Shown here in pieces: positions 42,960-52,554 of a stretch of DNA of 64,000 nt. Source of the stretch: Allobosea caraganae (GTDB lineage Bacteria > Pseudomonadota > Alphaproteobacteria > Rhizobiales > Beijerinckiaceae); NCBI RefSeq assembly GCF_003351345.1, contig NZ_QQTO01000027.1, positions 1 through 64,000 of the forward strand, in the 5' to 3' direction. A program made the position numbers and the translations under genes. The notes under the pieces were generated by a model. That model did no database searches, had not been told where the DNA came from, and saw only the letters and a program-made list of their open reading frames with translations. Position 1 is the stretch's first letter, and each line of letters begins with the position of its first letter.

Positions 42960-45046
42960 CAATGAATGTCATCGGAAAACCGGTCGCTCGCGTCGACGGT
43001 CGTGACAAGGTTACCGGCCGGGCGCTGTACGCAGCCGAGTTCAATCAGTCCAACCAAGCCTATGCGGTGATCGTCAACGCGACGGTCGGCCTTGGGCGCA
43101 TCACGGGGATCGATCAGGCGGCGGTTGCGAAGATGCCCGGCGTGCTTTCGGTGCTCAGTCATCTGAACGCACCCAAGCTGGCTTATCGGCCGCACAAGGG
43201 CTCGATTGACCCGAAGACCGGCGAGCGACTCCATGTCTTGCAGGACGAGGCGGTCCGTTTTCACGGCCAACCGGTCGCACTCATCGTGGCGGAGACACTC
43301 GACAGCGCGGAACGCGCGGCCGCCGCGCTAAGGATTACCTACGAGGCTCAACGTCCCATCATCGACATCGCCGACCCGGACGCGCGAGCGATTGTTCCGG
43401 AATCAGGCAGGGACCATACGCGGGGCGATGCCGAAGCCGCGTTCGCCAACGCTCCGGTGAACCTTAAGGCCAGTTATGACATCGCCCGTGAGAACCATAA
43501 TCCGATGGAGCCTCACGCCACAGTGGCGGTCTGGAAAGGCGACAAGCTGACCCTGTGGAGTAAGAGTCAGTACGTGGTCAACGAGCAGGCCGAGATCGCT
43601 GCGATCTTTGGGATCCCGCTCGAAAATGTCCAAGTCATCTGCCCCTTCATCGGGGGCGCCTTCGGAACCAGTTTGCGCACCTGGTCTCACGTCACTCTTG
43701 CGGCAATGGCCGCACGGGTTACACAACGCCCGGTCAAGCTGGCCCTAACCCGCAAGCAAATGTTCTTCACCACCGGCCACCGGCCGCGCACCCTCCAGCA
43801 TGTCGCGATTGGGGCGACGCAGGACGGCAAGCTCACCAGTCTCATCCACGAGGGCACCGGCGAAACGAGCCGGTACGAGCAATTCTCCGAAGCGCTGGTC
43901 GCTAGTTCCAGCTACCTTGTCTCATGTCCAAACGTCACAACGCGCTACCGGCTTGCTGCTTTGGACACGGGCACGCCGGTTTTCATGCGTGGGCCGGGCG
44001 AAGCGAGCGGTGTTTTTGCCTTAGAGTCAGCCCTGGACGAGCTCTCATACAAGCTCAACATCGATCCCATTGAGCTGCGTCGCCGCAATGAGCCAAAACT
44101 CGACGAGGGTGTGAACAAGCCATTCTCAAGCCGATCGCTGATCAGATGTTATGACGTCGGAGCCGAGCGTTTTCAGTGGTTAAATCGGATGCCACAGCCG
44201 CGCTCGATGCTCGATGGCCGCCTTCGGATCGGCATTGGCGTGGCCTCGGCCACCTACCCGGCATACCAGGCGCAGTCGAGTGCGCGTGTTCGGTTGCTTG
44301 CTAGTGGTATCGCCGAGGTTGAGGTCGCCGCCAGCGATATGGGTCCCGGAACATATACCTCGATGACCCAGGTGGCGGCTGAAACCCTGGGACTGCCTAT
44401 CGACAAAGTCAGGTTCAGTCTCGGTCGTTCGGATTTTCCTCCGGCCCCGTCGCACGGCGGATCCTGGACTATGGCATCGGTGGGCTCCGCAATCCGGGCG
44501 GCATGCATCTCAGTGCTGGAAGAGGCGAAGAAGCGGCCGTCCACGGATCGACCGCTCGAAGCAACCGCAACGACCCAGCGCGACGCGGGCGTCGCTGGCC
44601 GCTTCTCGATGCACGCCTTCGGGGCGGTCTTCGCGGAGGTGGCGATCGATCCTGACGTTGGGACAATCCGGGTTCGAAGAGCGTTGGGCGTCTATGGCGC
44701 CGGACGCATCATCAACCCATTGCTCGCAACGAGCCAATGCACCGGCGGCATGATCGGCGGGATCGGCATGGCTCTCATGGAACGGACGGTTCTTGATCGC
44801 CGTGATGGCCGGCCGGTCAATGCTCACATGGCCGATTACCTCATGCCTGTAAACCTCGACACACCGAAGATCGAGGTCCAGTTCGTCGATGAGGTTGACC
44901 CGCACGTCAATCCGCTAGGCGTAAAAGGGCTCGGCGAGATCGCACTCGTTGGTATGGCCCCCGCAATCGCGAACGCTGTTTTTCATGCGACAGGCAAGCG
45001 CATTCGGAGACTGCCCATCCTGCTCGAAGACATGTTGCACGCGTAA
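42956..45046 (+). CDS. paoC: aldehyde oxidoreductase molybdenum-cofactor subunit (PaoC-like)
   Basis: A 696-residue catalytic subunit of the xanthine oxidase family. 'GKPVARVDGRDKVTGRALYA' marks the N-terminus. FIGGAFGTSLRTWSH and MGPGTYTSMTQVAAETLGLP lie near the cofactor, and the catalytic Glu is in GVKGLGEIALVG (E661). No signal peptide is present; the subunit would be exported with the Tat-tagged PaoA-like partner after cytoplasmic cofactor insertion. In E. coli this needs the chaperone PaoD; no such gene follows here, so a XdhC-like helper must be elsewhere. Likely substrates are aromatic aldehydes. Confidence 0.92.
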   Translation: MTMNVIGKPVARVDGRDKVTGRALYAAEFNQSNQAYAVIVNATVGLGRITGIDQAAVAKMPGVLSVLSHLNAPKLAYRPHKGSIDPKTGERLHVLQDEAVRFHGQPVALIVAETLDSAERAAAALRITYEAQRPIIDIADPDARAIVPESGRDHTRGDAEAAFANAPVNLKASYDIARENHNPMEPHATVAVWKGDKLTLWSKSQYVVNEQAEIAAIFGIPLENVQVICPFIGGAFGTSLRTWSHVTLAAMAARVTQRPVKLALTRKQMFFTTGHRPRTLQHVAIGATQDGKLTSLIHEGTGETSRYEQFSEALVASSSYLVSCPNVTTRYRLAALDTGTPVFMRGPGEASGVFALESALDELSYKLNIDPIELRRRNEPKLDEGVNKPFSSRSLIRCYDVGAERFQWLNRMPQPRSMLDGRLRIGIGVASATYPAYQAQSSARVRLLASGIAEVEVAASDMGPGTYTSMTQVAAETLGLPIDKVRFSLGRSDFPPAPSHGGSWTMASVGSAIRAACISVLEEAKKRPSTDRPLEATATTQRDAGVAGRFSMHAFGAVFAEVAIDPDVGTIRVRRALGVYGAGRIINPLLATSQCTGGMIGGIGMALMERTVLDRRDGRPVNAHMADYLMPVNLDTPKIEVQFVDEVDPHVNPLGVKGLGEIALVGMAPAIANAVFHATGKRIRRLPILLEDMLHA

Positions 45047-45081
45047 GCACAGGGGCTCGGTTCGCTGGCCTCCAATCTCAA

Positions 45082-45110
45082 AACACCCTCGTCCAGTCGA
45101 CGAGGGTGTT
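45082..45110. terminator. hairpin after the aldehyde oxidoreductase operon
   Basis: A perfect 12-bp stem (AACACCCTCGTC with GACGAGGGTGTT) and five-base loop, 36 bases past the stop. It lacks a T-run on the plus strand but has an AAAA tract before it, so it is stronger in reverse; still the likely transcript end. Confidence 0.55.
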
Positions 45111-45148
45111 GGTGATGTACGGGCCGATCAGCGGCGGCGATCAAATCA

Positions 45149-46945
45149 ATGGGGCTCCCCATGGCGACCGAGGCCCACGCTGTCGAACTTATGCCTGTTG
45201 TCGCGCTTCTCGGTGCCGCAGTGGTCGCAGCGCCATTGTTTCAACGCTTGGGGCTCGGCTCAGTTCTTGGCTATCTGGCGGCCGGCGTCGTCATCGGGCC
45301 ATTTGGGCTTGGGCTGCTTCGCGAGCCCGCATCGGTCTTGCAGATTGCCGAGCTCGGTGTCGTCATGTTCCTTTTCCTGATCGGTCTCGAAATGCGGCCG
45401 TCACGTCTGTGGGCGATGCGCGGCCAGATCTTTGGGCTCGGGCTTTCCCAGGTGGTGCTTTGTGCCGCGCTGCTGACCGCAATCGGCGTGCTAGCGGGCT
45501 TTGCGGTCGCTCCCTCCTTCGTCGCCGGCGCGGGGTTCGTCCTGACTTCGACAGCGGTCGTCATGCGTCTCCTAGAAGAGCGGGGACAGTTGGCGACAGT
45601 CGATGGCCAGCGCATCGTCGCTATCCTGGTCCTCGAGGATCTCTTGATCGTGCCGCTGCTGGCCGCAGTGACCTTCCTTGCGCCAGCCACGCTTGATCAA
45701 CCCGGGAAAGGCATCAATTTTTTTGCTGTCACCGTCGGGACCTTCTCCATCGTCGGTGTCGTTTTTGTTGGCCGCTTCCTGCTGAATCCGCTGTTCCGTC
45801 TGCTGGCCAACATTCCCGCCCGAGAAGTCATGACCGCGGCAGCGCTGCTTGTTGTGCTGGGCTCGGCTTACGCCATGCAGCTCGGCGGGCTTTCGATGGC
45901 CATGGGGGCATTCCTGGCTGGTGTCTTGCTATCTGAGTCACCTTTCCGGCATCAGCTCGAAGCCGACATAGATCCTTTCCGCGGGATCCTGCTGGGGCTC
46001 TTCTTTCTTGCAGTGGGAATGTCGATCGATCTCGGCGTTGTCGCGGCCAGTTGGCGGACCGTAGCCTTCTACGTCGCGTCGTACATGATCGCTAAGGGGG
46101 CCGCGATCTACGTCATCGCGCGCTTGTTCGGGACCGGTCCACGCGTCGCGCTGCACCGTGCGGTTATCATGGCCCAAGGCGGTGAGTTCGCTTTCGTCCT
46201 CTACTCAGCGGCCTTCCTGGCTGGGATCATCACGGCCGAACAGACTGCTATTCTGACGGCCATCATCATTGTTTCGATGGCGCTCACACCGATCGCGATG
46301 GCCGCCCTGCGCTATTGGCAGAGCAAGCTGCCCGCTTCGAGCGAAGAGCGGAATCTCCCTATAGAACTCAGCGCCAGCGCTTTGGTGATCGGGTTTGGCC
46401 GTGTCGGACAAATCGCCAGCCAGTTTCTGCTGGCCCGCGGAAATGCCGTCTCGATTATCGACACGGACATCGAGATGATCGATGAGGCCCGCAAGTACGA
46501 TTTCAAGGTCTATTTTGGCGACGGTACGCGGCTGGACATTTTGCATGCCGCCGGAGCCGGACGAGCAGGTGTTATTCTTGTATGCGTCGATAGCATCGAA
46601 GCCTGCACTCGAATCGTAGAACTGCTCAAAACCCATTTCGAAGCGATCCCGGTACTGGCTCGCGTGAACGACCGCCGGCACGCATTGCAACTCGTGCGGC
46701 TCGGGGTGGATTTCCACATTCGAGAGACCTTTGAATCCGCGTTCTGTCTCGGCCAACGGGCCCTATTGGCGATGGGGGCAACCTCAGAGGAGGTCGCCGC
46801 ATTCTCGGTTCGCATCCGAGAACGCGACCAGGCGCGTTTCGACCTCGAAATTGCCGGTACAGAAACCTCTCCATTCGGCCTGTTCACGGGTCGCGCAGAC
46901 CGCGCAGCAATCGACATCACTGATCGAACAGGGTCCGCAGCGTAG
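45149..46945 (+). CDS. Kef-type monovalent cation:proton antiporter (CPA2)
   Basis: A 598-residue inner-membrane antiporter. About 12-13 helices make up the CPA2 transporter domain, with the conserved start 'LGSVLGYLAAGVVIGPFGLG', ELGVVMFLFLIGLEM, LTSTAVVMRLLEERG and the EDLLIVPL segment. A cytoplasmic TrkA-N/RCK domain begins at about residue 410 (ALVIGFGRVGQIASQFLLAR, then IDTD and FGDGTRLDIL). This is the KefB/KefC architecture: potassium or sodium efflux gated by nucleotide or glutathione adducts and used against electrophiles. Position beside an aldehyde oxidoreductase operon suits such a role. ATG 45149 or 45161 could be the start. Confidence 0.9.
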   Translation: MGLPMATEAHAVELMPVVALLGAAVVAAPLFQRLGLGSVLGYLAAGVVIGPFGLGLLREPASVLQIAELGVVMFLFLIGLEMRPSRLWAMRGQIFGLGLSQVVLCAALLTAIGVLAGFAVAPSFVAGAGFVLTSTAVVMRLLEERGQLATVDGQRIVAILVLEDLLIVPLLAAVTFLAPATLDQPGKGINFFAVTVGTFSIVGVVFVGRFLLNPLFRLLANIPAREVMTAAALLVVLGSAYAMQLGGLSMAMGAFLAGVLLSESPFRHQLEADIDPFRGILLGLFFLAVGMSIDLGVVAASWRTVAFYVASYMIAKGAAIYVIARLFGTGPRVALHRAVIMAQGGEFAFVLYSAAFLAGIITAEQTAILTAIIIVSMALTPIAMAALRYWQSKLPASSEERNLPIELSASALVIGFGRVGQIASQFLLARGNAVSIIDTDIEMIDEARKYDFKVYFGDGTRLDILHAAGAGRAGVILVCVDSIEACTRIVELLKTHFEAIPVLARVNDRRHALQLVRLGVDFHIRETFESAFCLGQRALLAMGATSEEVAAFSVRIRERDQARFDLEIAGTETSPFGLFTGRADRAAIDITDRTGSAA

Positions 46946-47001
46946 CGCTATCGTTGGCACAGCCCGGCTCGTCATGACGCAGTAAATTCGGGGAGCAAAG
47001 T

Positions 47002-48765
47002 ATGCCGTTCGGGCTGCTCAAGCCGCTCGTAGACCGGGCCGGCCGGTACTCTTGGATTTGGCCTTCCACTTTTCTCAGACAGGCCGTGCCAAGGTCGCGC
47101 TGTATATCGGTCCTGACCGTGCTTCGCTTCATGGCCGGCTACTGGAGCCGCCGTCGTCCTAGGTTCCTGGCCGGCGCAGCCATCTCATTCGGGGCAACTT
47201 GTTTCGATCTCGCTCTGCCATGGGCATCTGCGACGTTGGTCGACGCGATCGCGAGCGAGCGCGATCAAAACACTGTTTGGTCGGCGTGGCTCATGTTCGT
47301 GCTCATGTTCGTGGGGTTCACACTCACCCGCAATGTTGCGCACCGCATCTGGATCCCGGTCGCCGCGCGAAACATGGAGGAGCTTACCAACGAGGCCTTT
47401 GACCGCGTCCAGAGATTTCCGGCGGCCTGGTATTCGACGGCCTTCACTGGCGGTTCCGTCCGTCAAATCGGCCGAGCGATGTGGGGCTATGACGACGTCA
47501 CCGATGCGCTGACCGTCCATGTAGGGCCAGCCATAGTCGTTCTGGTCGGACTTTCTGGCATGTTGCTCATGCGGAGCCCGCTGGCTGGAGGCGTCGCAAT
47601 CCTCTCGGTGGTGCTCTTCACGATCGTCAACCTGGTCGTCACGGCTCGGTATGTTCGACCAGCGAACCTGATTTCCACGGATCTCGATTCAATCGTCAGC
47701 GGGAAGATTGCCGACGCCATCACCGCGAACGCATCGGTGAAGAGTTTTGCGGCCGAGCGGCGCGAACTGGCCAGATTGGAGGAGGATACAGCCCGCTGGC
47801 GCGAATCCATTGAGCGCACATGGTCGCGGTTTGTTGACCTCGGGCTGCTTCAGAACCTCATCCTGTTATTGATGCAGGCGGGAGTCACCGGCCTGATGGT
47901 CCGAGCTTGGATCAATGGCAGCGCGACCCCAGGCGACGTGACCTTCGCCATGACCGCGTTCATCCTGATGAGCGGCTATCTGCGGAACCTGGGCGATAGC
48001 GTCCGTGGACTGCAAAAAGGAATCGACGATGCAGCCGACGCAGCAAACTTCGCGTCGGAGCGAACCGAAACGCCGGGCTCCCATCCTGGGTTGATGGTTC
48101 GGCGCGGCAAGGTCCAGTTTGACCACGTCTGTTTCGCCTACGGGGACGACCGGGATCCCATATTGAGCGGGTTTGACTTGATCATCGAGCCCGGGACAAC
48201 TGTTGCCATCACGGGCGAAAGCGGATCCGGCAAGTCGACCCTTATTCGGCTTCTTCATCGGCTCTACGAACCCCAGCAAGGTCGGATTTTGATTGATGGC
48301 CAAGATATCGCGGGTGTTTCGCTCGCATCATTGCGCTCGGCTATCGCAATTGCTCCCCAGGAACCGGTCCTGTTTCACCGAACCATCCGGGAGAACATCG
48401 CCTACGGCCGACCAGACGCTTCTCTGGACGAGGTCCAACGGGTAGCTCGGCTCGCATGTGCCGAAGCATTGATCGACCGACTGCCCGGCGGCTACGATTG
48501 TTTGGTGGGCGAGCGTGGGACGACCCTTTCCGGGGGCGAGCGCCAGCGTGTTGCTCTTGCGCGAGCGCTCCTCGTAGATGCTCCAATTCTCGTGCTCGAC
48601 GAGGCTACGTCTGCGCTCGATCGGGACACCGAGGAAAAGATACTCCGGAATCTCGCAAATCGGTCGACGGGAGCAACCACACTGGTCATCGCGCATCGAC
48701 CCGCCCCGATCGCCGCCGCTGGTCGCGTTGTTCGGGTGATCCAAGGTAGAGCGCTCGAGGCGTGA
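47002..48765 (+). CDS. ABC exporter half-transporter (permease-ATPase fusion)
   Basis: A 587-residue type IV ABC exporter. ATG 47002 follows GGGGAG. Six predicted helices lie in residues 40-330, with cytoplasmic coupling segments. The nucleotide-binding domain has Walker A TGESGSGKST, a Q-loop in IAPQEPVLFHRTIRENIAYG, signature LSGGERQRVALARALL and Walker B ILVLDEATSALD with the H-loop VIAHR. It should dimerise. The substrate is unknown; it resembles MsbA/heavy-metal or lipid exporters in general form. It lies 56 bp after the antiporter on the same strand. Confidence 0.92.
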   Translation: MPFGLLKPLVDRAGRYSWIWPSTFLRQAVPRSRCISVLTVLRFMAGYWSRRRPRFLAGAAISFGATCFDLALPWASATLVDAIASERDQNTVWSAWLMFVLMFVGFTLTRNVAHRIWIPVAARNMEELTNEAFDRVQRFPAAWYSTAFTGGSVRQIGRAMWGYDDVTDALTVHVGPAIVVLVGLSGMLLMRSPLAGGVAILSVVLFTIVNLVVTARYVRPANLISTDLDSIVSGKIADAITANASVKSFAAERRELARLEEDTARWRESIERTWSRFVDLGLLQNLILLLMQAGVTGLMVRAWINGSATPGDVTFAMTAFILMSGYLRNLGDSVRGLQKGIDDAADAANFASERTETPGSHPGLMVRRGKVQFDHVCFAYGDDRDPILSGFDLIIEPGTTVAITGESGSGKSTLIRLLHRLYEPQQGRILIDGQDIAGVSLASLRSAIAIAPQEPVLFHRTIRENIAYGRPDASLDEVQRVARLACAEALIDRLPGGYDCLVGERGTTLSGGERQRVALARALLVDAPILVLDEATSALDRDTEEKILRNLANRSTGATTLVIAHRPAPIAAAGRVVRVIQGRALEA

Positions 48766-48805
48766 CCGGGCTCAGTTGCCTTTAATCAGGCGGAGCGCCA
48801 AAAGC

Positions 48806-51634
48806 TCAGTTTTCCGAGAGCTCGAATGACAAATTCCGAGCAACCTGCAAATCCCGCGTTTGAAATCCCTCGTCAAACCTCCTGATGGTTGACGACAACA
48901 TCGCCTTCGCCTCCTCGTGGCGATCCGATTTGCGCCACAGCTTCGCTAGGCTGACGGTAGCGCGCAAATTCCATGAAAGGGCGCCTTGGACGCTGGCCAC
49001 CTCTCTTGCCCTAATGAAGTAGGCTTCTGCTTGTTCGATTAGAGCGTCCTGTGCAAGCAGCTCACCCTTGATTCGAAGCAACTCGGCCAGGCACCAATTC
49101 TCATCGTGCTGTTCGGTTAATGTGAGCGCCTTATCAATCGTCTCTAGTGCCTTACCTAGCTGACCGGCGAGACCGTAGCCCACCGCGAGAGTGCCGAGAT
49201 GGTAGGGATAGCGGATCAAGGATCCAGTCTGCCCAAGTTCGGCGAGCGCAACTGCCAGGCGCGGCGTCCCTGCCGCATCTCCTTGCAGAATACGCAAGAC
49301 TGCTTCTAAGCACAGACTATGCAAATGGGCCACATTGAGGGCATGGCTACGGAGATTTGCCTCAGTGAGATCAATCCACTTTTCTGCCAGAGACCAAGCT
49401 CCGGCAGACAGAGCTACGGGTATAGAGGAGTGCAGTAAAACATCCGCCAAAGAAGGGCCGTCGTAAATGGCGCGCGCCTCCTCGACGGTTTGATTAGCCA
49501 ACTGGAGTGCGCGGTCCGGGTCCCCCTCAACCCAATGTAACAACGTCAAGGTTCCGAGTGCGCCGACGCGTTGATTATAGGGGAAGTTTGACTTGACCGC
49601 CGCTGAAGAAGCCGTTTGTGGCGCGCGTGCCGAATAATCGTCCATAGTCTCGCGGCATTTGCTGAAATCTCCTAAATGGAACTGCGTGATCGCAATGAGG
49701 CGAGCCGCGGCATGGGCAGCCGCCGCATCGCCCATCGAGAGAGCGTATGCTCGACACCGCTCCGCAAATATCAATGCCGTGCGGTGGCTCCCGCGCGCTC
49801 GATAAAGCGTCGAAAGCCCCCACAATCCCCAGAGACGATGTTCGTGATCATCGACACGCTCAGCGATTTCCACGACCTTTAGCCAAGCGTCGCCTACCTC
49901 ATTACTCGGCCCTCTAATGATTAGTGCTCGGCAATGGGCCGCGCGAAGTTTCATCTCCTTTGCATCGCTCATACCCGAGGCCAATCGGTCACAACCCAGC
50001 GCTCGCTCAACCCCGCTCCGACATTCCTCCATAAGGCCGAGGGTGAGCCACAAGGGAAGTGCCGCCAAAGTCAGCGCTAGCGCAGTCTCCAAATCACCTT
50101 TATCTGAGAACGCCCATTTGAGGGCGTTTCTGATATCAGAGATCTGGGCCGAATACGCATTCTCCCACCTAGCGATTGATGTCGCTTTTAATTCAGCAGC
50201 GGATATCTTGGAAGTCCGAATGAGAAGATCGGTATAGTGTGACATCGCGGCACGATCTTCTTCGCCCTGGCGAAGCTTTTCAACCGCATAAGCGCGTGTG
50301 GTTTCGAGAAGTCGATAATTTACCACCGCCCCGCCGACATCGGCCGAGATAAGTGATTTGGTAACCAGACTCGCTAGGTCATCAATTACTCTCGATCCGG
50401 TTTCGTCAGAAATAACTTCAGACGCCGCGGTAAACGTAAAATCACCGGTGAAAACAGAAAGAGTTCTGAGCGTTTTTTGCTCACTGTTAGACAGAAGATT
50501 ATAACTCCATTCTAGTGTCGCCGCCAACGATTTCTGACGCGACGGCGCCGTCCTCCTCCCGCGGTTTAATATTTGAAAATTTTCACTAATCATGGAGGCG
50601 ACGCCATGAAGGCCAAAAGCATCGACACGAACCGCGGCAAGCTCAATAGCGAGTGCCACACCCTCCAGGTGTCGGCATATATGAGCAATGACAAAGACGT
50701 CGTCGTCCGAGGGATCGAAATCGTCGAGACTGGCCGCTGCGCGCTCAATAAACAATTGGACAGCAGAAAATTGCTTGAGCTCGGCGGCAGTTATACTTGC
50801 GTCGACGGGCGGGGTGCTCAGGGGGCGTATGCGCTGCACGTACTCACGCGCATATTGTAGCGGCTCACGGCTTGTCGCCAGGATATATGCGCTTGGCGCA
50901 CCCTGTATGATCGCCTCTGCAACTAACGCTGCGTTTTCAATTATATGCTCACAATTATCAAGTATAATTAGCAATGTTTTGCGCTTTATGTAAGATAGTA
51001 TTCCGCTAATGATGTCCTCAGAATAAATTTTTATCCCAATAGTGTTAGCAATCTCGCTCGGAATGTGACTTGAATCGCGCAAAGTTGCGAGATCGACGAA
51101 CCAAATTCCATCTTCGAATTCTCCGATTAGCTTTTCAGCGGTTGCGGTAGCAACCTTCGTCTTCCCGATGCCTCCCGCACCTACCAGTGTTACGAACCGT
51201 TTTTCTAGCAGTCGCGACCTTACGCTTTCGATCGCATCATCCCGCCCGATAGTTCGTGTCGACGTTGGAAGATTGTGCCGTGTTTCGCTTGGGCTCTGAG
51301 GAATAATGATCGCGTCCTCCGCACTCTCTATTGTGCCGATGAACCGATAGCCACGCCCCGAGACCGTAGTGATGAACCTGCGACCTGGCTGGCCGTCGCC
51401 CAGTGCTTTGCGAAGAGCGGAAACGTGAACCTTGAGGTTGCTTTCCTCAACAAGTACGCCCGGCCAGGCCCGGGCGAGCAACTCAGCCTTCGAAACTAGA
51501 TCGCCCCGCTTCTCTACTAGGGCAGTCAAGATTTCCAGCGCCCGGCCGCCCAATCGCACCGGAAGGTTCTCGTCTGACAACAACTGCTGCCCGGGGATCA
51601 GGCGGAACGGACCAAAGCGGAACGATTGGTCCAT
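48806..51634 (-). CDS. winged-helix transcriptional regulator with large NTPase and TPR-like domain
   Basis: A 942-residue regulator. The N-terminal OmpR/CadC-type winged helix covers about residues 8-99 ('ALEILTALVEKRGDLVSKAE', 'ESNLKVHVSALRKALGDG'). A STAND-type NTPase follows, with Walker A VGAGGIGKTKVA (K158), TLLIILDNCEHI as Walker B, and ILATSREPL as sensor 1. The C-terminal ~450 residues are helical repeats of TPR character. There is no membrane segment. Such proteins are signal-responsive activators whose repeats sense a ligand. It converges on the ABC exporter gene and may control nearby cargo. The gene is less GC-rich than its neighbours, suggesting separate acquisition. Confidence 0.88.
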   Translation of the reverse strand: MDQSFRFGPFRLIPGQQLLSDENLPVRLGGRALEILTALVEKRGDLVSKAELLARAWPGVLVEESNLKVHVSALRKALGDGQPGRRFITTVSGRGYRFIGTIESAEDAIIIPQSPSETRHNLPTSTRTIGRDDAIESVRSRLLEKRFVTLVGAGGIGKTKVATATAEKLIGEFEDGIWFVDLATLRDSSHIPSEIANTIGIKIYSEDIISGILSYIKRKTLLIILDNCEHIIENAALVAEAIIQGAPSAYILATSREPLQYAREYVQRIRPLSTPPVDASITAAELKQFSAVQLFIERAAASLDDFDPSDDDVFVIAHICRHLEGVALAIELAAVRVDAFGLHGVASMISENFQILNRGRRTAPSRQKSLAATLEWSYNLLSNSEQKTLRTLSVFTGDFTFTAASEVISDETGSRVIDDLASLVTKSLISADVGGAVVNYRLLETTRAYAVEKLRQGEEDRAAMSHYTDLLIRTSKISAAELKATSIARWENAYSAQISDIRNALKWAFSDKGDLETALALTLAALPLWLTLGLMEECRSGVERALGCDRLASGMSDAKEMKLRAAHCRALIIRGPSNEVGDAWLKVVEIAERVDDHEHRLWGLWGLSTLYRARGSHRTALIFAERCRAYALSMGDAAAAHAAARLIAITQFHLGDFSKCRETMDDYSARAPQTASSAAVKSNFPYNQRVGALGTLTLLHWVEGDPDRALQLANQTVEEARAIYDGPSLADVLLHSSIPVALSAGAWSLAEKWIDLTEANLRSHALNVAHLHSLCLEAVLRILQGDAAGTPRLAVALAELGQTGSLIRYPYHLGTLAVGYGLAGQLGKALETIDKALTLTEQHDENWCLAELLRIKGELLAQDALIEQAEAYFIRAREVASVQGALSWNLRATVSLAKLWRKSDRHEEAKAMLSSTIRRFDEGFQTRDLQVARNLSFELSEN

Positions 51635-51697
51635 TTGCCTATCACCTGCCTGTATCCGCGTTTGCTACAAAATTTAACATGACTGACCACATCCCGC

Positions 51698-51868
51698 TTA
51701 AACCACCTGAGCAACAAGCGCCATTGATTTGGTCACTCGGTTAGTTGCTGCAACAAGCCACCTGAGCAGGCCTGCCAGACCGGCACGCACCGGCGTTACG
51801 ATCCTGCCGAACCAACCGTCGCCCTTCTTAAGCGTCTGATATTCGCGCGGCTCCTTGTTGGGCGGCAT
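51698..51868 (-). CDS. very small protein, 56 residues
   Basis: An ATG frame at 51868 behind GAGAGAG at good distance. The product begins 'MPPNKEPREYQTLKKGDGWF' and continues with an amphipathic or membrane-associating helix ('PVRAGLAGLLRWLVAATNRV'). Composition and codon use look coding. It lies upstream of the large winged-helix regulator on the same strand (64 bp). Function unknown. Confidence 0.5.
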   Translation of the reverse strand: MPPNKEPREYQTLKKGDGWFGRIVTPVRAGLAGLLRWLVAATNRVTKSMALVAQVV

Positions 51869-52012
51869 GAATCACTCTCTCTAGGGCGTAGCGCGCGATT
51901 GCAGTGTGCAACTCAAGCGGGGCGCGGTCGACTTGTCGAGCGCGCTTTTAGTCTGCGTGACGTGCTCCCCGATTTTGGGCCAGCGGGAGCTGGAATTTTC
52001 CGGGGTTAGGGC

Positions 52013-52365
52013 TCATGCCGGCGGGGGCGCCGGAGAGCCGTTCATCAGCGATATCGGCGGCTTGTTGCCGATGGCGCTGTGTGGCCGGACCTCGTTGTAG
52101 TCTCTACGCCAAGCCTCCATTTTTGCCCGGGCGTCGTCAAGGCTCATGAACCAGTGCGTGTTCAGGCACTCGGCCCGGAACTTGCCGTTGAAGGACTCGA
52201 TGAAGCTGTTGTCGGTCGGCTTGCCTGGCCGGGAAAAGTCCAGCACGACGCCTTTTTGATAGGCCCAGAGATCGAGGTCCCGGCTGATAAACTCCGAGCC
52301 CTGATCGACGCGGATGCTTCTCGGATACGGCGTCCGCAGACTGCCGGCCTCGCGACATAGCGAAG
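52013..52365 (-). mobile_element. IS3-family (IS407-like) transposase remnant
   Basis: Only the C-terminal ~115 codons of the DDE transposase remain. They contain the second Asp region IRVDQGSEFISRDL, VLDFSRPGKPTDNSFIESFN with the catalytic Glu, and 'MEAWRRDYNEVRPHSAIGNK'. The N-terminal half and OrfA are missing and no terminal inverted repeats are seen, so it is inactive. It marks past insertion and deletion at the border between the metabolic cargo and the second defence region. Confidence 0.85.
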
Positions 52366-52554
52366 CTCTTGGCGGCAGGCCGGCACCGTTGTTGACCGCT
52401 AGCTCAGCCGTACGAGTGGAACGTCCAAGATAGTCACCAGTGGGAGAGCCTAAGGCATTTCAACGCCCCGCACGCGCTAAGCGTCAGTCGAACTCCACCG
52501 CACATGTCCTTCGCATATGTCCTTTCGACCCGCGATCTAACTCGCCTGCGCGAT

